Shown here: piece after piece, positions 1-8,200 of the stretch
Layout: each line of letters opens with the position of its first letter
Numbering within the stretch: the first letter of the stretch is position 1
Origin: an uncultured Bacilli bacterium
GTDB lineage: Bacteria; Bacillota_I; Bacilli_A; RF39; UBA660
Direction: 5' to 3'
NCBI GenBank assembly: GCA_947623845.1
Contig: CANQHM010000007.1
Span: 1 to 32,393, forward strand
Length of the DNA stretch: 32,393 bases
Program-made: the position numbers and the translations under genes
The notes under the pieces: generated by a model
Told to the model about the DNA's origin: nothing
What the model saw: the letters and a program-made list of their open reading frames with translations, nothing else
Databases searched by the model: none

Positions 1-1
1 T

Positions 2-55
2 CTTCCTCTAATTGATCAAGCAAAACTAAATATTCCAGGAGGTATGCAAAGATGA
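2..55 (+). CDS. 3' end of an upstream gene (partial)
   Basis: An open frame enters from the left edge and stops at TGA 53-55. The visible tail reads LPLIDQAKLNIPGGMQR, too short for me to assign a family. Its stop overlaps the ATG of the next gene (ATGA, 4 nt), and the GGAGGT used by that gene lies inside this coding sequence. This implies translational coupling within one operon. Confidence 0.6.
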   Translation, partial: LPLIDQAKLNIPGGMQR

Positions 56-327
56 AAAAATATACTATAAACAAAATCGATAATTATAAATATACTTTAT
101 TAGATGAAAAAGATAATATCTATGAAATAAATCTCGAATTAATAAATGTTAATTATAAGTTAAAAGTAAATGACATTTTATATGCAAGTAATTTTACTAA
201 TCATACTCAATATACTTATGGTCCTTTAAATAGCATATATGGTAAAGACTTATCTCCTAATAAAGAAGACGTCTTAATAATCGATAACTATAAAGAAAAA
301 ATCTACTTACAACGTTATTATGGCTAA
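52..327 (+). CDS. Small hypothetical protein, 91 aa
   Basis: I do not recognise the family. The product is a soluble 91-residue protein without signal peptide or membrane segment, rich in Asn, Tyr, Ile and Lys. Alternating hydrophobic and charged residues suggest a small all-beta fold, for example around residues 3-50. The start is supported by GGAGGT at 38-43 and by the ATGA overlap with the upstream gene. It is followed by a hairpin and then spoIIR. The overlap suggests it works with, or is dosed with, the unseen upstream protein. No catalytic motif is visible, so no function is offered. Confidence 0.7.
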   Translation: MKKYTINKIDNYKYTLLDEKDNIYEINLELINVNYKLKVNDILYASNFTNHTQYTYGPLNSIYGKDLSPNKEDVLIIDNYKEKIYLQRYYG

Positions 328-344
328 GTTGAATAAATAATTTT

Positions 345-375
345 AATATCACTCACTATATAAGTAGGTGATATT
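345..375 (+). promoter_or_regulatory. Hairpin enclosing the spoIIR ribosome binding site
   Basis: AATATCAC at 345-352 pairs perfectly with GTGATATT at 368-375 across a 15-nt loop. The right arm contains most of the spoIIR Shine-Dalgarno (AGGTGAT, 366-372), 5-9 nt before the ATG at 381. It may act as a weak terminator of the 91-aa gene or as an RNA element masking the spoIIR start. Confidence 0.4.
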
Positions 376-380
376 TTAAT

Positions 381-893
381 ATGAAAAAATTAATTCCTTT
401 ATTAGTAATTTTAATATCTTTTTTAAATATAAATAAACCCTCTAACGAAGACTTAGTAATTCCTAATGAATCTATAAGATTTCGTATCATTCCTGCTGAT
501 AATAGTGCTGATGCTCTACTAGATAAAGCTAAAGTTAAAGATTTAGTCAAAAAAGACATCATCCCTCTATTATCCACTGAAGAAACTCTTTCTGCAACTC
601 GCACTAAAATAAATAATCTTATGCCTTTAATTAAAGAAAAACTAAATACCCTAAACATTCCCTATTCTATTAATTTTGGATCTAATTACTTTCCGGAAAA
701 AACTCTACTAAATCATACTTATAATCCTGGTTCTTACGAATCCCTAGTTATCACTTTAGGCGAAGGTAGCGGTTCTAATTATTGGTGTGTCTTGTACCCG
801 CCCCTATGTTTAATCGATGAATCTAAATATGGTACTGATACAGTAGAATACAAATTCTTAGCTACCGAAATAATTAATAAATATTTGAAATAA
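381..893 (+). CDS. spoIIR: Stage II sporulation protein R
   Basis: SpoIIR is the forespore-made secreted signalling protein that triggers SpoIIGA to process pro-sigma-E in the mother cell. The 170-aa product has a short N-terminal hydrophobic segment (about residues 3-18) that would export it. It has the family hallmarks: an IRFRIIPADNSADA block near residues 32-45, and a C-terminal LGEGSGSNYWCVLYPPLC block near residues 126-143, the most diagnostic part of the family. Spacing before the C-terminal block includes the usual Y-x-P-G-S-Y-E-S element. The neighbouring MntP/YtaF-type gene follows 41 nt downstream. Together with spoIID and the spoIIQ-like gene it indicates that the organism sporulates or recently did. 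Confidence 0.9.
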   Translation: MKKLIPLLVILISFLNINKPSNEDLVIPNESIRFRIIPADNSADALLDKAKVKDLVKKDIIPLLSTEETLSATRTKINNLMPLIKEKLNTLNIPYSINFGSNYFPEKTLLNHTYNPGSYESLVITLGEGSGSNYWCVLYPPLCLIDESKYGTDTVEYKFLATEIINKYLK

Positions 894-901
894 AATTTTT
901 A

Positions 902-934
902 CCTCCTCTATATAATTAATTAGGAGGCTTTTTT
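902..934 (+). terminator. Terminator whose right arm is the next gene's Shine-Dalgarno
   Basis: CCTCCT (902-907) pairs with AGGAGG (922-927) and is followed by six T (929-934). The T tract abuts the ATG at 935. AGGAGG is therefore both the descending arm of the hairpin and an optimally spaced (7 nt) Shine-Dalgarno for the MntP-like gene. The loop contains TATAAT (911-916), which could serve as a -10 for a transcript starting next to the Shine-Dalgarno. Confidence 0.6.
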
Positions 935-1471
935 ATGTCTAACTTTTTCCCTATTCTTTTCGTCGGTATTGCTCTTAGTATGGATGCTTTCTCCCTATCA
1001 CTAACTTTCGGACCTTTAAATATTACCAAGAAAAATATCTTTTTCTTTAGTTTTACCACCGCCCTTTTCCATTTCTTTCTTCCTCTATTAGGTTTAGCTT
1101 TAGGTTCCAAAGCCCTTTCCTCTTTTCCTATCAACCCTAATGACTTACTAGGTATCATTCTTCTCGTTCTTGGCCTAAAAATTATTTATGATATGTTTTC
1201 TAGCGAAGAACACACTTTCTCTTTAAACATTTTTGGTTATCTGTTATTTGCTATTCTTGTTAGTTTTGATTCTTTTACTACTGGCATTGGTCTACCCGCT
1301 ATAACTACTAATTTCCTTTTATCGTCTACGATCTTTTCTTTAACCAGTGGTTTCTTCACTTCCCTAGGGTGTATTATCAGTAAAAAGGTTTCTTCTAAAC
1401 TTGGCGAAAAAGCCAATTACCTAGGTCTTGCTATCCTAATTATCCTAGGACTTTACTATTTATGTAAATAA
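935..1471 (+). CDS. MntP/YtaF-family membrane protein
   Basis: A 178-aa polytopic protein with about six predicted membrane segments arranged as two homologous halves. The first half carries GIALSMDAFSLSLTFG (near residues 10-25) and the second VSFDSFTTGIGLPAI (near residues 109-123). The paired intramembrane Asp residues are the signature of the MntP manganese exporter and of the sporulation-associated YtaF branch. MntP members export Mn(II). Adjacency to spoIIR makes the YtaF branch attractive, but the sequence alone does not decide it. Translation probably depends on the AGGAGG inside the preceding terminator hairpin. Confidence 0.8.
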   Translation: MSNFFPILFVGIALSMDAFSLSLTFGPLNITKKNIFFFSFTTALFHFFLPLLGLALGSKALSSFPINPNDLLGIILLVLGLKIIYDMFSSEEHTFSLNIFGYLLFAILVSFDSFTTGIGLPAITTNFLLSSTIFSLTSGFFTSLGCIISKKVSSKLGEKANYLGLAILIILGLYYLCK

Positions 1472-1485
1472 ACCCCTCTTTTAAT

Positions 1486-1514
1486 TTGCGAAACTCCCTA
1501 TTTTCCTTTATAAT
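1486..1514 (+). promoter_or_regulatory. SigA-type promoter for the aldolase gene
   Basis: TTGCGA (1486-1491), a 17-nt spacer and TATAAT (1509-1514), followed 6 nt later by AGGTGA (1521-1526) and ATG 1532. The predicted leader is very short. Confidence 0.65.
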
Positions 1515-1531
1515 CAATATAGGTGAATTAT

Positions 1532-2377
1532 ATGAAACTTTATAGGGAAATTCTAAACAAAGCCAAACAAGAACATTATGCCATCCCCCATTTTAATATT
1601 AACAACTTAGAATGGGCAAAATATATTTTAGAAGAATGTGAAGCTTGTAAAAGCCCCGTCTTTTTAGGTGTTTCTTTAGGGGCGACCAAATACATGGGGG
1701 GTTTTGACGTTATCGTTGGTATGGTAAATGGTTTAATAAAAGATTTAAATATCACCATACCTGTTATGTTACATGTCGATCATGCTAACAACGTTGAAGA
1801 TTGTAAAAAAGCTTATGATGCTGGCTTCCGCTCCATTATGATTGATGCCTCTCGTTATTCTTTAGAAGAAAATATTGCTATGACTAAAGAAGTAAGTGCT
1901 TATTGTAAGGATGCTTTAATCGAAGCCGAAACTGGCCACATTGGTGGTAGTGAAGATAACTTAACTAGTGAAATTTATTATACAACTTTAGAAGATAGTA
2001 AAGAATTCTTATCTAATACTCAAATTGATATGTACGCTCCCGCATTAGGTAGTGTTCATGGTATCTATAAAGGTGAACCCAAAATAAATACCCAAAGAAT
2101 GCATGAAATAAGTACCACTTTTGATATACCTTTAGTACTTCATGGTGGTTCGGGCTTACCATCTTCTATCTTAAAAAATTGTATTCAAAATGGTGTATGT
2201 AAAATAAACTTTAATACCGAACTCCAACTAGCATGGAATAAAAATGTTCGAGATTTCATTTATAATAATATAGCTGTCTACGACCCGCGTAAAATAATCT
2301 CTGCAGGTGAACAAAGTCTTAAAGAACAAGTAAGAACTTATATCGAAATCCTAGGCAGTAAAAATAAAGGATTGTGA
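1532..2377 (+). CDS. fba: Class II fructose-1,6-bisphosphate aldolase
   Basis: Zinc-dependent cleavage of fructose-1,6-bisphosphate to glyceraldehyde-3-phosphate and dihydroxyacetone phosphate (glycolysis, cytoplasm). The 281-aa protein has HVDHANN with D83 as catalytic acid and H84 as a zinc ligand, the EAETGHIGGSED strand near 131-142, a second zinc histidine at H176 (SVHGIYKG), a third at H204 (LHGGSGLP), and INFNTE phosphate-binding residues near 225-230. Length is normal for the family. I choose ATG 1532 over the in-frame GTG 1523 because AGGTGA at 1521-1526 overlaps the GTG and sits 5 nt before the ATG. Related tagatose-bisphosphate aldolases share these motifs, so substrate preference is not certain. 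murA follows after 3 nt. Confidence 0.92.
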   Translation: MKLYREILNKAKQEHYAIPHFNINNLEWAKYILEECEACKSPVFLGVSLGATKYMGGFDVIVGMVNGLIKDLNITIPVMLHVDHANNVEDCKKAYDAGFRSIMIDASRYSLEENIAMTKEVSAYCKDALIEAETGHIGGSEDNLTSEIYYTTLEDSKEFLSNTQIDMYAPALGSVHGIYKGEPKINTQRMHEISTTFDIPLVLHGGSGLPSSILKNCIQNGVCKINFNTELQLAWNKNVRDFIYNNIAVYDPRKIISAGEQSLKEQVRTYIEILGSKNKGL

Positions 2378-2380
2378 GTT

Positions 2381-3640
2381 ATGAAACAAATAGTTATTGA
2401 AGGAGGAATCCCTCTAACCGGTGAAATAAAAATAAGTGGCGCTAAAAATAGTGTGGTCGCTTTAATTCCTATCGCTCTTTTATCTCCCCATAATGTTACG
2501 ATAAATAATGTTCCTAACATTAGTGATACGGCTTCTTTATTAGAAATGTTAAAACTACTAAATTGTCACATAGATTATAATAATGAAACTTTAAATATTG
2601 ATACTTCTAATGTTAGAAATACTTTTATCCCCGGGGAATTATCAAAACGGTTACGAGCTTCTTACTACTTAATGGGTACTTTACTAGCTAAATATCATTA
2701 TGTCGAAATGAGTATTCCTGGTGGTTGCAACATTGGCCTTCGTCCTATCGACCTCCACTTAGATGGTTTTAAAGCTCTAGGTGCTAATATTACCACTACG
2801 GAAGATAAAATATGTATTAAAGCCGATCGTTTAATCGGTACTGATATCAATTTACGTGTCCCAAGTGTTGGAGCCACGATTAATTTAATGATTGCTGCCA
2901 CTGGTGCGACTGGTACTACCCATATTTATAATGCGGCGAAAGAACCGGAAATAAGTAATATTGCCGACTTTCTAATTAATCTTGGTGCCAATATCACGGG
3001 AGCTGGAACTGATACCATTACTATTACTGGGGCGACTAACTATCACGATGGCGCCATTACCGTAATTCCTGATCGTATCGAATCTGGAACTTATATCTTA
3101 GCAGGTGCTCTAATGGGTGAAAATCTAACTATTTCTGGTATTAACCCCGGAAATCTTACCTCCCTTTTTGAAGTTTTAAATAACATCGGTGCTAACTACC
3201 TACTAAATGGTAATACTTTAACTATTACTAGAAAAGATACCTATAACCCAATTAATGTAACAACTACTTACTATCCGGGTTTCCCTACCGATCTTGCTCA
3301 ACCTCTTGCTTCTGTCTTAACTAAATGCAATGGTACCTCAACTATTACCGAAACTATTTGGGAAAACCGTTTAGGCCATGTTCAATACTTAGTTAAAATG
3401 AATGCTAATATTAGTATTGATAGTAAAGAAAAAATTTCTATCTATGGTCCAACTCCTCTAAAAGCTCATTTAGTCGAAGCAAGTGATCTTCGTGCTGGTG
3501 CTTCTTTAGTAATCGCCGCCCTTTCGGCTCCTGGTACTACATCCATCAATGCTGCAGAACATATCTTAAGGGGTTATGAAAATATTGTCGAAAAATTATC
3601 GGGTGTTGGTGCTAAAATTAAAGTTATTGAAATAGAATAA
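2381..3640 (+). CDS. murA: UDP-N-acetylglucosamine 1-carboxyvinyltransferase
   Basis: First committed step of peptidoglycan synthesis: transfer of enolpyruvate from PEP to UDP-GlcNAc in the cytoplasm. The 419-aa length is typical. Visible landmarks are GAKNS at residues 20-24 (the catalytic Lys-Asn pair), the active-site loop PGGCNIGLRPIDLH with Cys116 (the residue alkylated by fosfomycin, so the enzyme is not of the intrinsically resistant Asp type), and a C-terminal DLRAGASLVIAAL motif containing the conserved Asp-Arg. Low-GC Gram-positives often have two copies (MurA and MurZ), so which paralogue this is cannot be told. It starts 3 nt after fba and shares its transcript. Confidence 0.94.
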   Translation: MKQIVIEGGIPLTGEIKISGAKNSVVALIPIALLSPHNVTINNVPNISDTASLLEMLKLLNCHIDYNNETLNIDTSNVRNTFIPGELSKRLRASYYLMGTLLAKYHYVEMSIPGGCNIGLRPIDLHLDGFKALGANITTTEDKICIKADRLIGTDINLRVPSVGATINLMIAATGATGTTHIYNAAKEPEISNIADFLINLGANITGAGTDTITITGATNYHDGAITVIPDRIESGTYILAGALMGENLTISGINPGNLTSLFEVLNNIGANYLLNGNTLTITRKDTYNPINVTTTYYPGFPTDLAQPLASVLTKCNGTSTITETIWENRLGHVQYLVKMNANISIDSKEKISIYGPTPLKAHLVEASDLRAGASLVIAALSAPGTTSINAAEHILRGYENIVEKLSGVGAKIKVIEIE

Positions 3641-3674
3641 TAGAGAAATCTGTTATTTTTATTTTGGTGATTAT

Positions 3675-4235
3675 ATGAAAATTAAATTACTTCTTCTAAG
3701 TATTATAAGTATTGTAATTGTTTATTTAATCTATGAAACTAATCCTCCTCGTAACCCTTATATTTTATCTATCTATGATAAGACTACTTTGAATGACCCT
3801 AATTATAATGATGTCATAAAACAAAGTTTAAAAAAATCTAATCCTTCAATTATTTATGATACTAGTTTTTCTAAATATAACTTTGAAATTGAAAACCTAA
3901 AGGATTACTTACTAGAAAATAAATTTACCATTAAACAAGCCATTCGTAAAGCCGACTTAATTATTATTCATTTAGGTAAATATGAATTAGAAAATGGTAT
4001 TAATTATAATAGTGAAGTAAGTAAAGAAATCTTAATTGATTTAGAAATCATTTATAAGGAGCTCCGTAAAATAACGAGTAAAAATATTGTGTTCATCCCT
4101 CCAGGAAATATTTCCCAAACTCTAGATAAAGCCTTAAATAATTTATCTGCCGATTATCATATAACTTATTTAAATGATCATGAAAATACTACTAATATCT
4201 TAATTTCTTACCTCGAAAAGTTAAATTACTTGTAA
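3675..4235 (+). CDS. Membrane-anchored protein, possible degenerate SGNH hydrolase fold
   Basis: 186 aa with a single N-terminal hydrophobic helix (about residues 4-20) and no lipobox cysteine, so probably a signal anchor with the rest outside. The body alternates predicted strands and helices. KADLIIIHLGKYELENG (near 92-108) resembles the block III region of SGNH/GDSL hydrolases (usually D-L-x-x-I-x-x-G-x-N-D). The expected Asn is replaced, and I see no clear block I Gly-Asp-Ser or C-terminal D-x-x-H, although a late Asp-His pair lies near 167-168. It may be a non-catalytic relative. GGTGAT at 3666-3671 supports the start. It sits alone between murA and rpmE. Confidence 0.55.
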   Translation: MKIKLLLLSIISIVIVYLIYETNPPRNPYILSIYDKTTLNDPNYNDVIKQSLKKSNPSIIYDTSFSKYNFEIENLKDYLLENKFTIKQAIRKADLIIIHLGKYELENGINYNSEVSKEILIDLEIIYKELRKITSKNIVFIPPGNISQTLDKALNNLSADYHITYLNDHENTTNILISYLEKLNYL

Positions 4236-4251
4236 AAAAACGAAAAAATAG

Positions 4252-4281
4252 TTGCATTCTTCCTTAATTATGATATATAAT
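4252..4281 (+). promoter_or_regulatory. Promoter for rpmE
   Basis: TTGCAT (4252-4257), an 18-nt spacer and TATAAT (4276-4281). The leader to the rpmE ATG at 4338 is about 50 nt. Confidence 0.6.
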
Positions 4282-4337
4282 ACTTAAGAAACGAAATTAC
4301 TATGTATAAGATTATACATGGCGAAGGGAGCGTTAGT

Positions 4338-4550
4338 ATGAAAAAGAATATTCATCCAGAAGTTAAAAAAGCTGTTGTTAAATGTGCTTGTGGTGCTACA
4401 TTCGAAACTATGTCAACTAAAGAAGAAATTCATGTTGAAGTTTGTAGTGAATGTCATCCATTCTATACTGGTAACCAAGGTCGTGCTAAAAAGACTGGTG
4501 CTGTTGAAAAATTTAACAAAAAATTTGGACTTAATCAAAAAGCTGCATAA
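4338..4550 (+). CDS. rpmE: Large-subunit ribosomal protein bL31, zinc-binding form
   Basis: bL31 bridges the two ribosomal subunits. The 70-aa protein begins [11 protein letters not shown] and has four cysteines at residues 16, 18, 36 and 39 (CACG and [10 protein letters not shown]), the zinc-binding (C+) type rather than the zinc-free RpmE2/YtjA paralogue made under zinc limitation. The start at 4338 is set by AAGGGAG (4324-4330); an upstream in-frame ATG at 4302 would add a non-conserved extension. The terminator hairpin overlaps the stop codon. Confidence 0.95.
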   Translation: MKKNIHPEVKKAVVKCACGATFETMSTKEEIHVEVCSECHPFYTGNQGRAKKTGAVEKFNKKFGLNQKAA

Positions 4551-4570
4551 CAAAATGCAGTTTTTATTTT
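4538..4570 (+). terminator. rpmE terminator
   Basis: CTGCAT (4543-4548) pairs with ATGCAG (4555-4560) across AACAAA. Flanking A/T pairs extend the stem and a T-rich tail follows. The stem contains the rpmE stop codon and lies next to the convergent XRE gene's 3' end, so it may work in both directions. Confidence 0.8.
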
Positions 4571-4806
4571 TCAAAAAATTTTTGAATAGGTATATCTAAA
4601 GCTTCCGCTATTCTTCCTAAAACACTAATTGTTAAATGTTTATTTCGACTTTCATTTTCTAAATCACAAATATATTCCCGAGACATTTCCGTCATATCTG
4701 CTAAATCTTGTTGGGTAAGTTTTTGTGCTTTTCTAAATTTTTTAATATTGATTCTAATTATAGAATAATAGTATTCATCTTCATGAATATATGCTTTCTT
4801 TTTCAT
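4564..4806 (-). CDS. XRE-family helix-turn-helix regulator
   Basis: One of very few reverse-strand genes here. The 80-aa protein has a short N-terminal extension and then a Cro/CI-type helix-turn-helix: INIKKFRKAQKLTQQDLADMTEMSREYI with the turn and recognition helix around the QQDLADMTEMSREYICDLE segment, and a closing IAEALDIPIQKFFEK. There is no effector domain. I prefer the ATG at 4806-4804, because on this strand GGTGG sits 5 nt upstream and overlaps the alternative GTG start at 4815. It converges on rpmE and is divergent from the IS110 remnant and helicase, and may regulate that accessory block or itself; targets are unknown. Confidence 0.85.
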   Translation of the reverse strand: MKKKAYIHEDEYYYSIIRINIKKFRKAQKLTQQDLADMTEMSREYICDLENESRNKHLTISVLGRIAEALDIPIQKFFEK

Positions 4807-4892
4807 ATGTACCACCAGCCTATGTATATTAAATTATTAAATAGCGAAAATTTATATAGGCCAGTAGCCACATTTTATGCTATAATATACTG

Positions 4893-5165
4893 AAATTAAA
4901 AATCTTAAAGAAAATTCAGGCGCCCAAAAAAAAGGAAAGAAACATATTTCTAAACGAGGACGTGCAAAATTAAAACACAACTTAAAACAAATCGGCATAA
5001 CACTCGTAAGAAATAATAACTTCTTCCTGCAATTGCATAACTATTATACCACAAAAAGAGAGTATTCGTAAACAAAATTAGTTTTAATAAATGTAATAAT
5101 AAGAAAATTTATGTATATACTTATGGCTTTGGTAAGAATGCGTATTTTTTTAAAGATATTAATAA
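4893..5165 (+). pseudogene. IS110-family transposase remnant (C-terminal part, frameshifted)
   Basis: The 426-nt gap between the XRE gene and the helicase holds a decayed transposase. In the frame of 4934-5071 it reads KKHISKRGRAKLKHN, then ITLVRNNNFFLQLHNYYTT, and stops at TAA 5069. This matches the C-terminal transposase_20 region of IS110/IS1111-type enzymes (G-x-x-x-I-S-K-R-G...L...A...H/N-N...Y..T). Upstream, ENSGAQ (usually an S-G element) lies in another frame across the A8 run at 4926-4933. Downstream, about 5072-5160 continues in a third frame as LINVIIRKFMYILMALV, like the helix following N-P-L-K-K in the family. The N-terminal DEDD catalytic half is absent and I see no element ends. 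The family is from remembered consensus. Confidence 0.7.
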
Positions 5166-5232
5166 GTAGAAAAATCTTATAAAAAGTGTTAACATAAGAA
5201 ATGAAAGAGCGGATTGGAAGTAGGGATGAGAA

Positions 5233-8200
5233 GTGTTGTTTTTTAAAAGTCCTGATAAATGTCAAGATTTTATCATTTTAAAAGAGTATAAAAGTAATTT
5301 AGAAGAGATATTAATGTTAGATAAATATATATCTAAAAAAGAATATTTATCATTATATAAAGATAATAAAGATATCTATAATAAATTAAAAACATTAGAA
5401 ACAGAAAATGTTTTAGAACAATGGTGTAAAAAGAATAATGTTAATTATAAAGAATTAAAAAACTTATTGATATATTATGAAAATACCATTCAAACTATAG
5501 ATAATCATAATGAAGAATATATAAAATATCATTTAAATTTAGATAAAGAATATTTGGATACTATTTTATATAAAGATGATCCTAATATAAATTTAGATTT
5601 AGAACAAAGAAAAGTAGTGTTATCAGATGAAGATTATACTCTTGTAATTGCTGGTGCGGGTGCTGGAAAAACTACAACAATTGAAGCAAAGGTAAAATAT
5701 TTAATTGAAAAACAAAATATCAGTCCTGATAGAATATTAATTGTCTCTTTTACGAGAAAGGCTACTAAAGAATTACAAGATAGATGTAAAAAACTTGGAT
5801 TACCTGTAAATATATCTACTTTTCATGGTATAGCCAATTCAATTATTAAAGATCAAGAAAACGAAAAACATAATATTGCTACCGGAGATATAATGTTCAA
5901 CTCTATAAAAAAATTTTTACTAGACAATGCCAATGATGAAGAGTTTGTGAAAAAAATATTGTTATTTTTTGCTAGTTATTTACAAATCCCTGAAGGCGAA
6001 GAAAATTTAGCTATATTAATGAATGAACTAAATCAAAATAATTGTACCACCATGCGCTCTGATATTGCGAAGACTATCGAAGATTATAAAAAGAATCAAG
6101 AAAGAAATAGAAGAACTATAAAAGATGAAAAAGTAAAAAGTAAAGAAGAGTGTAAAATAGCTAACTTTTTGTTTATTAATGGAATCGATTATGAATACGA
6201 ACCAGTATATAAATATGGTTTTGATGATACAATAAAACTATACTGTCCTGATTTTTTAATAAGACAATATGATAAAGAGATATATTTAGAACATTTTGGA
6301 ATAACTCAAGATGGTAAAAATAATCGCTTTAGCGAAGAAGAATTAAAACTATATAAGCAACATATAAATGACAAGATTCTTTTACATAAAAAACATGGTA
6401 CAAAATTAATTTATACTTTTTCTAAATATAATGACGGTAGAGATACCATTACTCACTTAAAAGAAGAATTACAAAAAGCTGGAATATCTTTTGAATATAA
6501 AAATAGTAAAGAAATATATAAAACTCTTATCCAAAATATGGAAGATAAGTATTTTAATAAGTTTATCCAATTAGTGTGTGTATTCATATCTAGATTTAAA
6601 ACCAATAACTTTTCTCCTGCTAAATTTGATGAATGGAAAGTGTCTTTAAATGATGAACGGACAAAATTATTCATTAGTATATGTTATCAATGCTATTTAG
6701 CATATATGACAGAATTAAAAAACAAAAACAGTATCGATTTTGAAGATATGATAAATAACGCTTCTAATATGCTTGATAAAATGATTGAAAATAATATCAA
6801 ATTACCATATGATTATATATTTGTTGATGAATATCAAGATATTTCATTACAACGTTTTGATTTGTGTGAAAAATTAGCTAAGTGTTCCAATGCTAAAATC
6901 ATTGCCGTAGGAGATGATTGGCAATCGATATTTAGATTTAGTGGAGCAAGAGTTGAATTATTTACAAAATTTGAAGAAATGATGGGATATGCTAACATTT
7001 TAAAAATAGTAAAAACGTATAGAAATTCTCAAGAATTAATTGATATTGCTGGTAGTTTTGTAATGCAAAATAATAAACAAATAAAAAAGGAACTAAAATC
7101 TAATAAAACACTTTCTGACCCAATTTTATTAATGTCATATAATGATATGTATAGTAAAAATGATGATAATAAACCAATTGAAAGAATGTGCAAAGCTATT
7201 CAAAAATCCCTAGATATGATTGTCGAAACAACTGGTTATAATAGTAGTGTTTTATTAATAGGAAGATATGGTTTTGAAGAATTTCAATTATCTAAACAAA
7301 GTGAATACTTTACTATTAAAAATGGTCACATTTCTTCTCTTAAATATCCAAATTTGAAAATGACATACTTAACTGCACATTCATCTAAAGGTTTAGGTTA
7401 CGATAATGTAATTATTGTTAATGGAAAAGATGCAATATTAGGCTTTCCATCAAAGATTGTTGATGATCCCGTAATGAAGTTAGTTATTAAAGATACCGAA
7501 AATGTCGAATATGCCGAAGAAAGAAGATTATTTTATGTTGCTTTAACAAGAACGAAAAATAGAGTATTTATTATAACCCCAATTCATCGTCCGTCAAAAT
7601 TCATATTAGAGATAAAAGATAAATTTAAAAATGTTGTACTTGATGGTGAAGAACTTGATCCAATAGAAAGTTTAAACAATATGATTGCTTGTCCATGTTG
7701 TGGCTATCCATTACAAAAAAGAGAAAATCGTCATTTAAAAAGTGCTTCTAAATTATGGATATGTTCTAATGATCCTGAAATATGTGGCTTTGTCACTAAT
7801 GACTTAAATGGTGGTAAACTTTCTATATCTAAATGTCCAAATTGTCAAGATGGCTATTTAGTAGTCAAGAAAAAAACAAATAAAGATAAAACAGAAACGA
7901 GAGTATTAGGTTGTTCTAATTATAAAAAGGATGGAACAGGTTGTAATACAATAATGATGCCATATAATTATACCCAAGATCGTGAAGAATTTAAAATTAA
8001 ATTCTATAATAAAAATATTGATATCAATGAAATTATGCTATGTGGTCATCCATTCAAAGAATTAGTAAATACTATATTAAAAGAAATTGAAAAATATCAA
8101 AATAATAAATTTTCAGTAGGATCAAAAATTCTTTTTGCTCTACTGTCTGGTGAGAAAAAAGATATCATAATTAATTTAGATATGATAAACGACCCATATT

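Noticed and set aside
356..658. Reverse-strand open frame opposite spoIIR
   Set aside because: It lies inside a conserved gene, has no ribosome site and no recognisable product.
4302..4337. 12-residue extension of bL31
   Set aside because: Not part of the conserved protein; AAGGGAG is correctly spaced for ATG 4338.
5044..5265. Reverse-strand 73-aa frame over the IS110 remnant
   Set aside because: Hydrophobic, low-complexity shadow of AT-rich DNA; the other strand has better family similarity.
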